Of a stretch of DNA of 64,000 bases, positions 1 through 8,165 are shown piece by piece. Origin of the DNA: Mangrovihabitans endophyticus (GTDB lineage Bacteria > Actinomycetota > Actinomycetes > Mycobacteriales > Micromonosporaceae); assembly GCF_014646155.1 (NCBI RefSeq), contig NZ_BMMX01000002.1, forward strand, positions 124,001 to 188,000, written 5' to 3'. The position numbers and the translations under genes were made by a program. Under the pieces are notes generated by a model. It was not told the origin of the DNA. It did no database searches and saw only the letters and a program-made list of their open reading frames with translations. Positions within the stretch are counted from its first letter, which is position 1; each line of letters begins with the position of its first letter.

Positions 1-768
1 CATGTCCCGGGCTCCCCGGCAGTGGACCAGGAACCGCTTCCAGTCTTGCTCGCGCGTCGCGGGCGGTGGGGCCATGACCGGGAGCCGGTCATGGTCCTCG
101 GTGAGGAAACGGGCAACGAGGTGGGCTGCCTGGCGCATGACTTCAGGGAACTCCGCCGCCTGTGTCGACAAGTCCTGGCCGGCGAAGTTGTCCACCCGCT
201 GTGCGAAGTCGGCGAATCGGGGATCGCCGCGGGCTAGTTCCAGTGCAGCGTCAACCTGCTGCACGTGCCGGTGAGTACGCTCCGGCAGGATGCTGTCGTC
301 AGGCAGCGGTATCGGCTCCGGTGCGCGCGGGCCGACACCTTCATACGTCGCCGGAGCCCCCTCGGTGCCGTGGTCGCGTATCGCGTCGGCTGCGTCCCGG
401 TCGCTGTGGTCGGCCGAACGCCGGCGGACTGCTTCGTCCAAGAGATCGGTGAGAAGATCCACCGGCGGTGCGGCGAGTCCCGGCCTCGTCGTCTCGACCT
501 TTCCGGTTCTCTCGGCCGCCGGCTTTTCGGCCCTCTCGGCCGCCGGCTCAAGCCCCGTCAGGCGCCTCGCGAACTCTTCCAGCGCCGGGATCATCTGGTC
601 AGGCGGCAAAGGCGCTGCATCGTGGGGTGGCAATTCATCAGGGAGGTCCGACCCGTCAGTCGGGCTCGCGAAAATCCCGTCGAACACCTCCGGGTGCCAG
701 CCTGGATCGTCGGGCACGCCGTGGTCATCGGGACGGTCGTCGTCTTCTCGCGGAATGTCGAAGTCCAT
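1..768 (-). CDS. Hypothetical acidic protein, C-terminus cut by window edge
   Basis: An open frame runs from an ATG at 768 through the left edge without a stop, giving 256 residues of an unfinished protein. The start is supported by GGAGG about eight bases upstream. The first 60 residues are very acidic and proline-rich (Asp/Glu/Pro, almost no hydrophobic stretches), so they are probably disordered. A short tandem repeat of about eight residues rich in Ala, Glu, Arg and Lys follows near residues 75-92. Later parts look helical, with two Trp/Leu-rich amphipathic stretches. There is no signal peptide, membrane segment or recognisable domain. Third positions are strongly GC-rich, which separates it from the shadow frames on the plus strand. 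I do not recognise the family; the acidic N-terminus suggests a cytosolic protein. It points out of the window, so its own operon lies to the left. Confidence 0.75.
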   Translation of the reverse strand, partial: MDFDIPREDDDRPDDHGVPDDPGWHPEVFDGIFASPTDGSDLPDELPPHDAAPLPPDQMIPALEEFARRLTGLEPAAERAEKPAAERTGKVETTRPGLAAPPVDLLTDLLDEAVRRRSADHSDRDAADAIRDHGTEGAPATYEGVGPRAPEPIPLPDDSILPERTHRHVQQVDAALELARGDPRFADFAQRVDNFAGQDLSTQAAEFPEVMRQAAHLVARFLTEDHDRLPVMAPPPATREQDWKRFLVHCRGARDM

Positions 769-889
769 CCGGGTGTCCTCCGCCGACGGGGACAGGCTCG
801 TCAGCAATCGTAGGCGCTACGGCAAGCGACCATCTGAGTCCACACGTCGCCGACCTCGGCGCTGGTCACCAACGAGCAACGCGGTCACC

Positions 890-1684
890 TCATGACCGTG
901 ACGCTTGGGCGTTGTGCTCGTCGCGCCAGGCGAGCCAGCGGCGCAGCCCGTCCAGGTTGAAGTCCGGCCCGCGGGTCATCAGGGTGAACATGCCGGCGCC
1001 GCGCTCGCGCAGCCGCGTCCCGACGGTCCACGGGTCGCCGTCGACGAACACCGCACGTTCGATCGTGGCCGGATCTCGCTGCAACTGGTCGCAGTAGCTG
1101 TCGAGCAGACGGGACTTCTCGCTGAAGGCGTCGTCCTCGGCGAAGGTCTGCCAGATGTCGGCGTAGCGGGCCACCAGCCGCAGAGCCTTCGCACCGTCGG
1201 CGGCCACCAGGATCGGCAGCTTGCGGACCGGACCCGGGTTCAGCAGGGTCATGCGGCGTTCGATGCGGTGCAAAGCCTCGCCCAGTTGCTGCACGCGCTG
1301 AGCCGGTGAGCCGAACTCGAAGCCGTACTCCTTGGCCTCCCACTCCCTGAAGCCCGCGCCGAGGCCGAGGATCAACCGGCCGTCGCTGACGTGATCGACC
1401 GTGCGGGCCATGTCGGCCAGCAGATCGGGGTTGCGGTAGGCGACGCAGCTGACCAGGGCGCCGATCGCGGCGTGGCTGGTGGACTCGGCCCACGCGCCGA
1501 GCATGGTCCAGCACTCGAAATGTTTGCCGGACGTGTCCTTGCCCAGGGGGAAGAAGTGGTCCCAGTTGAAGATCGCGTCGGCCCCGAGCGCATCGGCTTG
1601 CGCGGCGGCCCGCCGGATGGCCGCATAGTCGGCCCGCGACGGTGGGATCTGGATCGCGACCCGGATCCTGGCCGGTGTGGTCAT
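890..1684 (-). CDS. LLM class F420-dependent oxidoreductase
   Basis: This 264-residue protein belongs to the luciferase-like monooxygenase (LLM) superfamily, whose F420-using members reduce or oxidise small organic molecules in the cytosol. Visible family features are the N-terminal beta strand (VAIQIPP), the DAIFNWDHF segment that lines the cofactor pocket, a conserved SDGRLILGLGAGF stretch near residues 100-112 and PILVAADG near the middle. The length is normal for the short F420 subclass. The reading frame opens with GTG then ATG; I chose the ATG at 1684, although no strong ribosome binding site is seen for either. It stands alone on the minus strand between the left-edge gene and a block of decayed genes, and appears intact. 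The substrate cannot be deduced. Confidence 0.88.
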   Translation of the reverse strand: MTTPARIRVAIQIPPSRADYAAIRRAAAQADALGADAIFNWDHFFPLGKDTSGKHFECWTMLGAWAESTSHAAIGALVSCVAYRNPDLLADMARTVDHVSDGRLILGLGAGFREWEAKEYGFEFGSPAQRVQQLGEALHRIERRMTLLNPGPVRKLPILVAADGAKALRLVARYADIWQTFAEDDAFSEKSRLLDSYCDQLQRDPATIERAVFVDGDPWTVGTRLRERGAGMFTLMTRGPDFNLDGLRRWLAWRDEHNAQASRS

Positions 1685-1838
1685 CACGATCGAGATCTTA
1701 GGCCTGCGGCGTGCCCGACCTGACGGGTCCTCGCGGCACCCGGCCCTGCCGGCCCCTTCGTCATTGCCCGGCCACGACGCGCTGCCGGCAACGGCAAGCC
1801 CACGGTACTGCGACCGGAGCCCGCACGGTTGCCGGCTG

Positions 1839-1967
1839 TTACGAGGGCAGGCGTACGACGCGCTGGAAGTCCCGCAGCGCCCAGGGCCGGCGACCGCGGA
1901 CGGTGAGTTTTCCGCTCAACATGGCACGCGGTTTGCTTACTCGGCTGAACAGCACCAGGTTGAGCAT
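1839..1967 (-). pseudogene. Remnant resembling the C-terminal end of an SCP2 sterol-binding domain protein
   Basis: A 42-residue frame (ATG at 1967, TAA at 1839) reads like the last strand-helix of an SCP2-type lipid-binding domain. It has the order FSR-x6-AMLSGKLTVRG followed by an amphipathic helix, where family members usually show a similar P-x-x-AMLTGRLRVRG pattern. The N-terminal two thirds of such a domain are absent, and the fragment abuts, on the opposite strand, the truncated GMC oxidoreductase. The assignment rests on a short motif read by eye and could be wrong; the alternative is that this stretch is meaningless. Confidence 0.3.
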
Positions 1968-1968
1968 C

Positions 1969-2880
1969 GAGCCGGGCTTGTCCCGCCGCCGCGTCTACCT
2001 CCCGCGCGGACGCGTGCTGGGCGGGTCCAGCTCGATCAACACCATGGTCTACGTCCGCGGGCACCGGCTCGACTACGACGGCTGGAACCAGTCCGGCTGG
2101 CGTTACGCCGACATGCTGCCGTACTTCAAACGCTCGGAGGACAACGAGCGGGGTGCATCGGAGTACCACGGCACGCTGGTGTTCGCCCACTCGCAGCCGA
2201 TCAGCCTGATCACCGCCAACCAGCCCGCGAACGTGGAGTTGTTCCGCACCGAGGGGCGCGGCCCGCTGACCGCCAACGGGCCGGAGGCGGGCGGTTTCGT
2301 CCGGCTGGGCGACGCAGTGGCCGCCCCCGACGTGGAGTTCCTGGCCGCGCCCGTGATGTTCGTCGACAGCGGCCTGACCCCGCCGACACAGCACGCGTTC
2401 TCGTTCGGCCCGTCGATGCTGACCCCGCACACCCGCGGCAGCGTGTCTCTGGCCTCCGACGAGCCGACGGCGAAGCCCTACATCTCGCACGACTACTTCG
2501 CGGACGGACGCGATCTGGACGCCGCCGTCGAGGCCACCCGTGCGGGCCTGCGCATCGCCCGGCAGAAGGCGCTGGAGCCCTACACCGAGACCCCGTTCGA
2601 GCTGCCCGCGTCGGACTCCGACGCCGACGTGCGCGACTTCATCCGGCATTACGCCCACTCGATCTTCCACCCGGCCGGCACCTGCGCGATGGGGTCGGTC
2701 GTGGACGCCGACCTGCGCGTCCAGGGCGTCGACGGGCTGCGGGTCGTGGACGCCTCGATCATGCCGAGCCTGGTACGGGGCAACCCCAACGCCCCCACCA
2801 TCGCCATCGCCGAGAAGGCCGCCGACCTCATCGCCGGCACGACCGCCCCCGAACCCGAGATCGTCGCCGCGGCGGGCTGA
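1969..2880 (+). pseudogene. GMC-family FAD oxidoreductase, truncated and internally deleted
   Basis: The frame keeps parts of a choline-dehydrogenase-like GMC oxidoreductase: the GMC signature PRGRVLGGSSSIN, the YVRGH region and Trp-Tyr-rich segment that follow it, and the C-terminal half with FHPAGTCAMG and the final GNPNAPTIAIAEKAADLI element holding the active-site Asn. Missing are the whole N-terminal FAD-binding Rossmann motif (GxGxxG, normally about 80 residues before the signature) and roughly 150 residues in the middle, lost at about 2175 where EYHGT joins directly to a C-terminal-half segment. Upstream sequence to 1711 stays open but does not resemble the family. Without a dinucleotide-binding motif it cannot bind FAD in the usual way, so I call it a pseudogene although this frame has no stop. 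Intact relatives are about 500-560 residues. Confidence 0.8.
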
Positions 2881-2924
2881 GCCGCCCCGGTCGGCCGGTG
2901 TCACCAGGCGGGCGGTGGATCTCT

Positions 2925-3691
2925 GTGCGATGGCTTATCACCGGGGCCGGCGGAATGCTCGGCCGCGACCTGGTCGCCCGGCTCGGGCGCGAGGCGTTCC
3001 CGGGCGATGTGACGGCCGGGCTGGACCGCGCCGCCTTGGACGTCACCGACCCCCGGGCGCTGCGCGGGGTCTTCGCCGAGCTGCGCCCCGAGGTCGTGGT
3101 CAACTGCGCCGCGCACACCGCCGTCGCCGCTATCGAGTCGGACGCCGAGCAGGCCGCGCGGGCGTTCGCGGTCAACGGCGACGGCCCGCGCCTGCTCGCC
3201 GAGATGTGCACCGCGCACCGGTCCCGCCTTGTCCACGTCTCCACCGACTACGTGTTCGCCGGCGACGTCCGCTCCCCCTGCCCCGAGGATCACCCCTGCG
3301 CGCCGGGCACGGTGTACGGAAGCAGCAAGCTGGCCGGTGAGCGGGCCGTGCTCGACCCTCCTGGACCGTTGACGTTGCTGGGCATCTCGTCACGGTCGGA
3401 CGCACCCCGGAGGCGGCTGGCATCTTCCACGCTACCAACGCCGGCGTCGCCAGCCGGTACGAGCTGGCGCGTGAGGTGTTCCGGCTGGCCGGCGCGGACC
3501 TGGCCCGGGTGCGCCCGACAAGCGCAGCCGCGTACGGCCACCCGGTGCCGCTGCCCGACTACTCAGCGCTGGCGCACGATCGATGGCGTGAGATCGGGGC
3601 CGCACCGCCGCGGCACTGGCGCCCCGCGCTGCGCGAGGCCATGGAATCCTTCGCCGAGCAGATGCCCGGATGGACGCGCGATCGGTCGTGA
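2925..3691 (+). pseudogene. dTDP-4-dehydrorhamnose reductase-like (RmlD) gene, deleted and frameshifted
   Basis: From a GTG at 2925 the frame encodes the N-terminal half of an RmlD-type short-chain reductase: the NAD-binding LITGAGGMLG motif, the VVNCAAHTAV segment, and the STDYVF and YGSSKLAGE elements that supply the Ser/Thr-Tyr-Lys catalytic residues. At about 3355 the frame breaks. The next reading frame continues with WTVDVAGHLV, then IFHATNAGVASRYELAREVF and the usual C-terminal end. About 90-100 residues between these parts are missing. Intact RmlD proteins make dTDP-L-rhamnose for cell-surface sugars and are about 290-300 residues. A deletion plus a frame change leaves no full-length product, so this is a pseudogene unless the sequence contains an assembly error. 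Confidence 0.82.
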
Positions 3692-3701
3692 GCAGCCGGC
3701 G

Positions 3702-4061
3702 TCATTTACCCCGGATCTCCTTGACGCGCTCGTCGAACACCGCCTTGACGATCTTTTTGGGCAGCGGCTTGTCGGGCGGGAATCGGATCGTGCTCTCGGC
3801 CGTGTCGTAATCCTTCAGAAGATCACCGAGGCGGCCGAGCGCCGTGTCGCTCCAGACGTACAGCGCCGAATGGCGTTTGTGCGCCTTGAATCCGCCGAGC
3901 GGCTGGCCGTCCAGTTTGAAGTAGGGCCGGCTGTAACTGATCTGCTCGGTGGCATCGGGGTAGAGCTTCTTGATCTGCTGATAGAGCTCTTCCAGGGCCG
4001 CGCGGTGCGTTTCCGGAACCGACTTGAAATAGTCGTCGACGCTCTCGATTTTGGAAGCCAT
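3702..4061 (-). CDS. DUF1801 (iron-chaperone/YdhG-like) family protein
   Basis: This intact 119-residue protein matches the DUF1801 family, small cytosolic proteins related to frataxin-like or putative iron-chaperone folds. Recognisable parts are the SVDDYFKSVP opening, the acidic-aromatic HRAALEELYQQIKKL helix, ISYSRPYFKLDG in the centre and the C-terminal RFPPDKPLPKKIVKAVF segment, which is characteristic of the family. The ATG at 4061 was chosen over an upstream TTG because the family begins close to this position; the Shine-Dalgarno is weak. It is less GC-rich than its neighbours and is richer in Lys codons. It lies between two decayed genes, converging on the RmlD remnant, which fits a recent insertion. 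Its function in the host is unknown. Confidence 0.85.
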   Translation of the reverse strand: MASKIESVDDYFKSVPETHRAALEELYQQIKKLYPDATEQISYSRPYFKLDGQPLGGFKAHKRHSALYVWSDTALGRLGDLLKDYDTAESTIRFPPDKPLPKKIVKAVFDERVKEIRGK

Positions 4062-4087
4062 ATTCCCAGACTTTAACAACCGTCGGG

Positions 4088-4974
4088 TCGACCGACGCCC
4101 TGGTGCGGGAAACCGGCAAACCGATCGGCGAGGCGCGGCAGGAGGTCGCCGCCGCGGCCGACGCGCTGGCCTACAACGCGGGCCTCGCCGGTGTCGTCGG
4201 CGGCGGAGCGGGCGTCCTGCCCGATGGCTCGGTCGCCCATCTGGTCCGCGAACCGGTCGGGCTCACCACGTTCATCGTGCCGTGGAACTGGCCGCTGCTG
4301 CTCTTGCTGCGCGACCTCGCCCCCGCCCTGGCTGCTGGGGTCACCGCGCTGGTCAAACCGGCGCCGCAGACGACCCTGGTCACCAGCCGGGTGCTGGTGG
4401 ATCGCCGGCGCTACGCGGAGGTACTCGAACGGTTGGTGTCCTTGCTGGAGGCCATGCCGGTCGGGCACCCCGCCGACGAGCGGACCTGCATCGGCCCACT
4501 CATCTCGCCGGCCGCCGGCGAACGCCTGACCGATCTGCTCGGCGACCCGGGGCCTGCCACGGTGGTGACCGGCGGCGGCCGCGTCCCGGTTCCCGGGCTG
4601 AAGGGTCATTTTTCCGCTCCCGCCGTGGTGACCGGGGTCGAGGCGGCCTCGCCGCTGGTCCAGCAGGAGCTGTTCGGCCCGGTCGTCACCGTGGAGCCGT
4701 TCGCCGACGAGGCCGACGCGGTGCGCCTGGCCAACGCCACCCCGTACGGCCTGGCCATGGGGGTGTGGACGAGAGACGTCGACCGGGCCTGGCGGCTGGC
4801 GCGGGCGCTCCAGGCCGGCACGGTGTGGATCAACGGATACAACCGGTCGTACCCGGCGATGCCCAGTGGCGGGACAAGTCCTCCGGGCTCGGCCGCACCC
4901 GCGGGTTGGTCGGCGTCGAGCAGTTCACCGAGCTCAAACACGTCCACTTCAGCGTCGCCGGGGTGCTCGCGTGA
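4088..4974 (+). pseudogene. Aldehyde dehydrogenase remnant lacking the catalytic core
   Basis: The frame starts mid-protein (TDALVRETGKP) and keeps the PWNWPL substrate-entry motif, the ALVKPAPQT segment, the C-terminal [10 protein letters not shown] element and NATPYGLA, all typical of NAD(P)-dependent aldehyde dehydrogenases. At about 4385 VTSRVLVDRR follows directly on PAPQTTL. The roughly 130 residues that should hold the Rossmann glycine motif, the catalytic Glu of LELGGK and the catalytic Cys are gone. Near 4870 the frame shifts, and the C-terminal tail ([10 protein letters not shown] through GVLA) continues one frame over to a TGA at 4974. The first 90 or so residues are also missing. 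It cannot be a working dehydrogenase. It overlaps the following UbiD-like remnant as GTGA, so the ancestor was an operon. Confidence 0.85.
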
Positions 4975-5528
4975 CCGGCGGCGACTGGCCCGCGCGCCAG
5001 GACATGCGTTCCTGGCTGCGGCATCTGGACACGCACGGCGAACTGGGCCGAATCCGGACCGCGATCAGCCCGAAGCAGGAGGTCTCCGCGGTACTGGACC
5101 GGGTCGACGGACGCCGCGCGGTGCTGTTCGACCGGATCGACGGCGCGCGATTCCCGCTCGCCGGCAACCTGCTGCCCGGCCGCGCCCCGGCAGTCGACGC
5201 GCTGATGGCCGTGCTGGCGCTGGGCGGGACGGTGAAACGAGCCGTGGTGGTGGACGACGACGTGGACATCTTCGACGACGAACAGGTCGGCTGGGCGGTC
5301 GCGACGCGGGTGCAGGCCGATCGCGACGTCCACGTGGTGCCGCGTGCCCGTGGCAGCAGCCTGGATCCCTCGGCACCCGACGGCGTCACCGCGAAGCTCG
5401 GCATCGACGCGACGGTCCGTGGACCCGCCCGGGCCCGGCACGCCCGCATGCGCGTCGGTCCCGTCGCCGAGGAACGACTGGCCCGGTTCCTGGCCGAGGT
5501 CGAGGCGCCCGGCCGGGCGCACCCCTGA
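4971..5528 (+). pseudogene. UbiD-family decarboxylase remnant with central deletion
   Basis: The GTG at 4971 overlaps the stop of the aldehyde dehydrogenase remnant. The first 80 residues match the start of UbiD-type prenylated-FMN decarboxylases ([15 protein letters not shown], then VLFDRIDG and [11 protein letters not shown]), and the remainder matches the far C-terminal region ([19 protein letters not shown] and the conserved [20 protein letters not shown]). Intact family members are about 450-490 residues; this one is 185, having lost about 280 central residues, including the prFMN site and the catalytic Glu-Arg-Glu set. The junction at about 5200 happens to stay in frame. A short functional protein is conceivable, but loss of the whole active site argues for a pseudogene. 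With the neighbouring dehydrogenases it suggests a former pathway for an aromatic or unsaturated acid/aldehyde. Confidence 0.8.
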
Positions 5529-5542
5529 GGCCCGGGGCCTGG

Positions 5543-5782
5543 TCAGGCCGGGTGGTCGACCTTGCCGATCCGGGGGAACGGCGACAGCGAGAACACGACC
5601 TCCATCGGAAGCTCGAAGTACTCCGCGATCCGCATGGCGAGGTAGAGGCTGGGGCTGTACTCACCGCGCTCCAGGTAGCCCACGGTCCGGTAGTGCACGC
5701 CCAGCGCCTGAGACAGCTCCCGGCGGGAGACGCCCCGTTCGACGCGCAGCATGGCGATGCGGTTGTAGACGGTTTCGGCCAT
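5543..5782 (-). CDS. Small XRE-family (Cro/CI-type) transcriptional regulator
   Basis: This 79-residue protein is almost wholly a Cro/CI helix-turn-helix. An opening helix (YNRIAMLRVERG) is followed by the HTH itself (SRRELSQALGVHYRTVGYLERG) and the SPSLYLAMRIAEYF helix that completes the five-helix fold. This compact form is common in actinobacteria and firmicutes beside ABC exporters. It lies 32 bases downstream of the ABC permease on the same strand, so it is probably co-transcribed and likely controls the transporter operon. The inverted repeat at 7660-7677 upstream of the ATPase gene is a candidate operator. The start is the only suitable ATG. No ligand-binding domain is present. Confidence 0.88.
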   Translation of the reverse strand: MAETVYNRIAMLRVERGVSRRELSQALGVHYRTVGYLERGEYSPSLYLAMRIAEYFELPMEVVFSLSPFPRIGKVDHPA

Positions 5783-5814
5783 CGCTCGTCTCGACACCCG
5801 GCCTCTCGGTTCGG

Positions 5815-6663
5815 TCAATAGCCCCGCTGCAGAGCGCGTTCCCTGCGGGCCTCCACGACCGAGCCGGATTCGCCACGCGCCATCCGGCGCAGCACGCCGA
5901 GGGCGAGGAACATCCCGACCACCGCCCACACGGCGAGCACGACGGCCGTCTCGACGGTTCGCCATCCGCCGCCGAGTTCGGCGGCGGCGGCCGCGTCGTC
6001 CAGCAGAGCCGAGCGCATGCCCAGGCCGAGCCAGTATATGGGGAACACCTGGCCGATCCCTTGCAGCCACCCGGGGAGCCCGGTGATCGGATAGAAGATC
6101 CCGGAGATGGCGATGAGGACGGAGATGCTGAGGAAGGTCAGCCCGAAGCTGGAGGCGGCGCTCTTGACCAGCCCACCGGCGATCGCGCCCAGCGGCACCG
6201 TGGCCAGCAGCCCGAGCGCGATCACCCACAGCAGCGTCAGCCAGTCGCCGACGCCGTCGGGCGCGACCCCGTCGAGGAGGAGCAACCCGGCGATGAAGAT
6301 GATCGCGATGTTGAACACGGTGACGATGGTGGCCAGCGTTAGCTGCGAGACCAGGTAGCCGAACACGCCGTTGGGAACGGCTCTCGCCCGCAGCAGGGTG
6401 CCGTCCTCACGGTCGGTGGCCAACTTTCCCGCAACGCCCATGAAGCCGCCCTGGGCCACCAGCATGCCCAGGATGCTCGGCAGCGTCAGCGCCGCCAGCG
6501 ACGTGCCCTCGATGCGGGAGTCACGCTGGAAGAACAACACCGTGATGAAGGCAATGTTGATCAGCACGGTCCAGGTCATCTCCGGCACGCTGACCAGCAT
6601 GTGCCGGAACTCGATCAGGCCGCGGTCGGCGCCCAGGCGAACGGCGTACGCGTCGGGGCTCAT
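5815..6663 (-). CDS. ABC-2 type transporter permease
   Basis: This 282-residue integral membrane protein has six predicted transmembrane segments: TWTVLINIAFITVLFF near residue 35, a segment around the SILGMLVAQGGFMG stretch, the long hydrophobic IVTVFNIAIIFIAGLLLL, the LLWVIALGLLATVPLGAI pair, the LISVLIAISGIFYPITG element typical of ABC-2 permeases, and a C-terminal VVLAVWAVVGMFLALGVL. Its ATG overlaps the stop of the ATP-binding gene as ATGA, so the two are translationally coupled and form one exporter. The family exports drugs, lantibiotics or lipids; the substrate here cannot be read from the sequence. The C-terminus is basic (cytosolic). Confidence 0.92.
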   Translation of the reverse strand: MSPDAYAVRLGADRGLIEFRHMLVSVPEMTWTVLINIAFITVLFFQRDSRIEGTSLAALTLPSILGMLVAQGGFMGVAGKLATDREDGTLLRARAVPNGVFGYLVSQLTLATIVTVFNIAIIFIAGLLLLDGVAPDGVGDWLTLLWVIALGLLATVPLGAIAGGLVKSAASSFGLTFLSISVLIAISGIFYPITGLPGWLQGIGQVFPIYWLGLGMRSALLDDAAAAAELGGGWRTVETAVVLAVWAVVGMFLALGVLRRMARGESGSVVEARRERALQRGY

Positions 6664-7625
6664 CCCGTGGCCTCCTCGAAATTGGTGGCTGCCTTGCCGC
6701 GGCCGGTCTCGTGCTGCTGCACCAGCGCCATGTAGGCGTCCTCCAGGCTGGCCCGCCGGATCTCCAGGTCGGCGATCTCGCCGCCGTGCTGGTTGAGCAG
6801 GTCGCGCACGTAGTGTGTGGCGTCGTCGGTCGGATGGACGAACTGCTTCCCGCCTCGGCTCCAGCGCACCTCGGCGTCGCGGGAGAAGTGACGGGTGAGC
6901 TCGTCGGCGCTGCCCTCGGCGACGATGCGCCCGTCGGCCAGGATCAGGATGCGGTCGGCCAGTTTCTCGGCCTCGTCGAGGTCGTGGGTGGTCAGCAGGA
7001 TGGTCGTGTCTTCCATGTCGGACAGGCGATGCACCAGATCGTGGAAGTCGCGCCGGGCCTGCGGGTCGAAACCGACCGTGGGCTCGTCCAGGAACAGCAG
7101 CTCGGGCCGACCCACCAGGCCGACCGCCACATCGAGGCGGCGCCGCTGGCCGCCGGAGAGCGCGGCGATGCGTTTGTCGGCGTTCTCGGTCAGGCCGACC
7201 GTCTCGATCAGTTCGTCGGTGGCGTACGGGCGGGGCCGGTCGGGGGTGGCATAGCCGGCGTAGTACCGGCCGATGTGGTTCAGCAGCTCGCGGACCTTCC
7301 ACTGTGCGTGGTCGCGCCAGGACTGCAGGACCACGCCGATGCGCGCCCGCCACGCTTCGTCCCCCTGGGCGGGGTCGGCGCCGAGCACGCTGACCTTGCC
7401 CGCCGAGCGCATCCGGAAGCCTTCCAGGATCTCGATGGTCGTGGTCTTCCCCGCGCCGTTGGGACCGAGCAGGCCGATGACCTCGCCCCGGCTCACGCTG
7501 AAGTCGATGCCCTGGAGAACGTCCGTCGAGCCGTACCTCATGCGCAGGTCATGGACGTCGATCACCGTCCCGCCGCCCGCTTCGGCGTTCCGGGTCTGCT
7601 CGCGCAGATCGCCGTCCTGTCTCAT
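6660..7625 (-). CDS. ABC transporter ATP-binding protein
   Basis: The 321-residue protein is the motor of the exporter formed with the overlapping permease. Counting from the ATG at 7625, Walker A (GPNGAGKTT) has its Lys at residue 60, the signature LSGGQ is at 156-160, Walker B (LLFLDEP) is at about 176-182 with the catalytic Glu at 181, and the switch His is at 214. The C-terminal ~90 residues form the extra domain usual in drug/antibiotic exporters, ending in LEDAYMAL. The start is fixed by AAGGAGGA seven bases upstream; an upstream in-frame start lacks such a site. Order in the operon is ATPase, permease, XRE regulator. Expression is probably controlled through the inverted repeat just upstream. 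Confidence 0.94.
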   Translation of the reverse strand: MRQDGDLREQTRNAEAGGGTVIDVHDLRMRYGSTDVLQGIDFSVSRGEVIGLLGPNGAGKTTTIEILEGFRMRSAGKVSVLGADPAQGDEAWRARIGVVLQSWRDHAQWKVRELLNHIGRYYAGYATPDRPRPYATDELIETVGLTENADKRIAALSGGQRRRLDVAVGLVGRPELLFLDEPTVGFDPQARRDFHDLVHRLSDMEDTTILLTTHDLDEAEKLADRILILADGRIVAEGSADELTRHFSRDAEVRWSRGGKQFVHPTDDATHYVRDLLNQHGGEIADLEIRRASLEDAYMALVQQHETGRGKAATNFEEATG

Positions 7626-7659
7626 CCAGCTTCCTCCTTCATGGAGACTGTCGGCCGAC

Positions 7660-7677
7660 GGTAGCACAACTACTACC
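7660..7677. promoter_or_regulatory. Candidate operator: inverted repeat upstream of the ABC exporter operon
   Basis: An inverted repeat GGTAG-N8-CTACC lies 35 bases upstream of the ATPase start codon, in the only locally AT-richer stretch of this leader. Its size and place fit a dimeric repressor site, and the operon's own XRE protein is the obvious candidate. It overlaps the stop codon of the possible upstream minus-strand gene. This is seen by eye only; no promoter hexamers are clear. Confidence 0.4.
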
Positions 7678-8011
7678 AATGGACATGGTTGTGTGTCGCC
7701 AGGATGCTGTCCTGCGCCATGACGGGGACGGTCTCGACCCGGGAGTGATCGCCGACGACCAGCCGCGGCGCCGCCGCACAGGCGGTCACCGTCGCCGCGT
7801 GCCCGATCATCGAGCCGCGCATCTGCGGAATGGTGAGCAGCGACGCACCGTCGAAGATCAGCGAATCGGCCAGCCCGGTGGCACGCAGCAGGCAGTCCCG
7901 GCCCACCAGCTCGGCGTGGTACTCGCGGCGCGCAGCCGGCGAGTCACCGGCATACCGCACCACAGCGCATCTCCCGCCGTGCGCCGCGCATTCGTCACGC
8001 GAACCTGGCAT
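7673..8011 (-). CDS. Hypothetical protein, uncertain
   Basis: A 112-residue frame whose codons have strongly GC-rich third positions from about residue 18 onward, which suggests real coding sequence, at least formerly. The product has two Cys near the N-terminus, a central RREYHAELVGRDCLLRATG helix and a C-terminal segment rich in small hydrophobics ending in HNHVHW. There is no signal peptide or convincing membrane span, and I do not recognise the family. Its TAG falls in the inverted repeat 48 bases before the ABC ATPase start, so if real it would be the first gene of that operon. An AT-rich stretch immediately upstream (8010-8046) could hold the promoter. No good ribosome binding site is seen, so it could instead be a decayed tail of a larger gene. 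Confidence 0.4.
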   Translation of the reverse strand: MPGSRDECAAHGGRCAVVRYAGDSPAARREYHAELVGRDCLLRATGLADSLIFDGASLLTIPQMRGSMIGHAATVTACAAAPRLVVGDHSRVETVPVMAQDSILATHNHVHW

Positions 8012-8165
8012 GCATTGTTACATTTCAATAGATAAACGGAAGAAGAGCCCGCGCCTACACGATGGCGCTGCGGTATGGGCACACTGAGAACGGTTCATGA
8101 CAGCTAGAATCTCGTCGATGGCCAGGACGGGGGACGTTCGACGGCCGGGGCGCAAGGAGTCCATC
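8012..8165. promoter_or_regulatory. Divergent intergenic region, probable promoters
   Basis: The first 35 bases (8010-8046) are the most AT-rich stretch in this part of the window and separate a minus-strand frame from the plus-strand HTH/TPR gene. This is where promoters for both directions would be expected. I see no hexamer pair good enough to place a start site. AAGGAG at about 8153-8158 is the ribosome binding site of the plus-strand gene. Confidence 0.35.

Noticed and set aside
1684-2904. 406-codon minus-strand frame over the GMC remnant
   Set aside because: The plus strand shows unmistakable GMC motifs; the minus product is His/Arg/Gly-rich with no recognisable motif.
4051-5821. Long plus-strand frames continuing past the aldehyde dehydrogenase remnant
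   Set aside because: Family similarity moves from one frame to another at about 4870, so the extended single-frame products are artefacts of the frameshift in GC-rich DNA.
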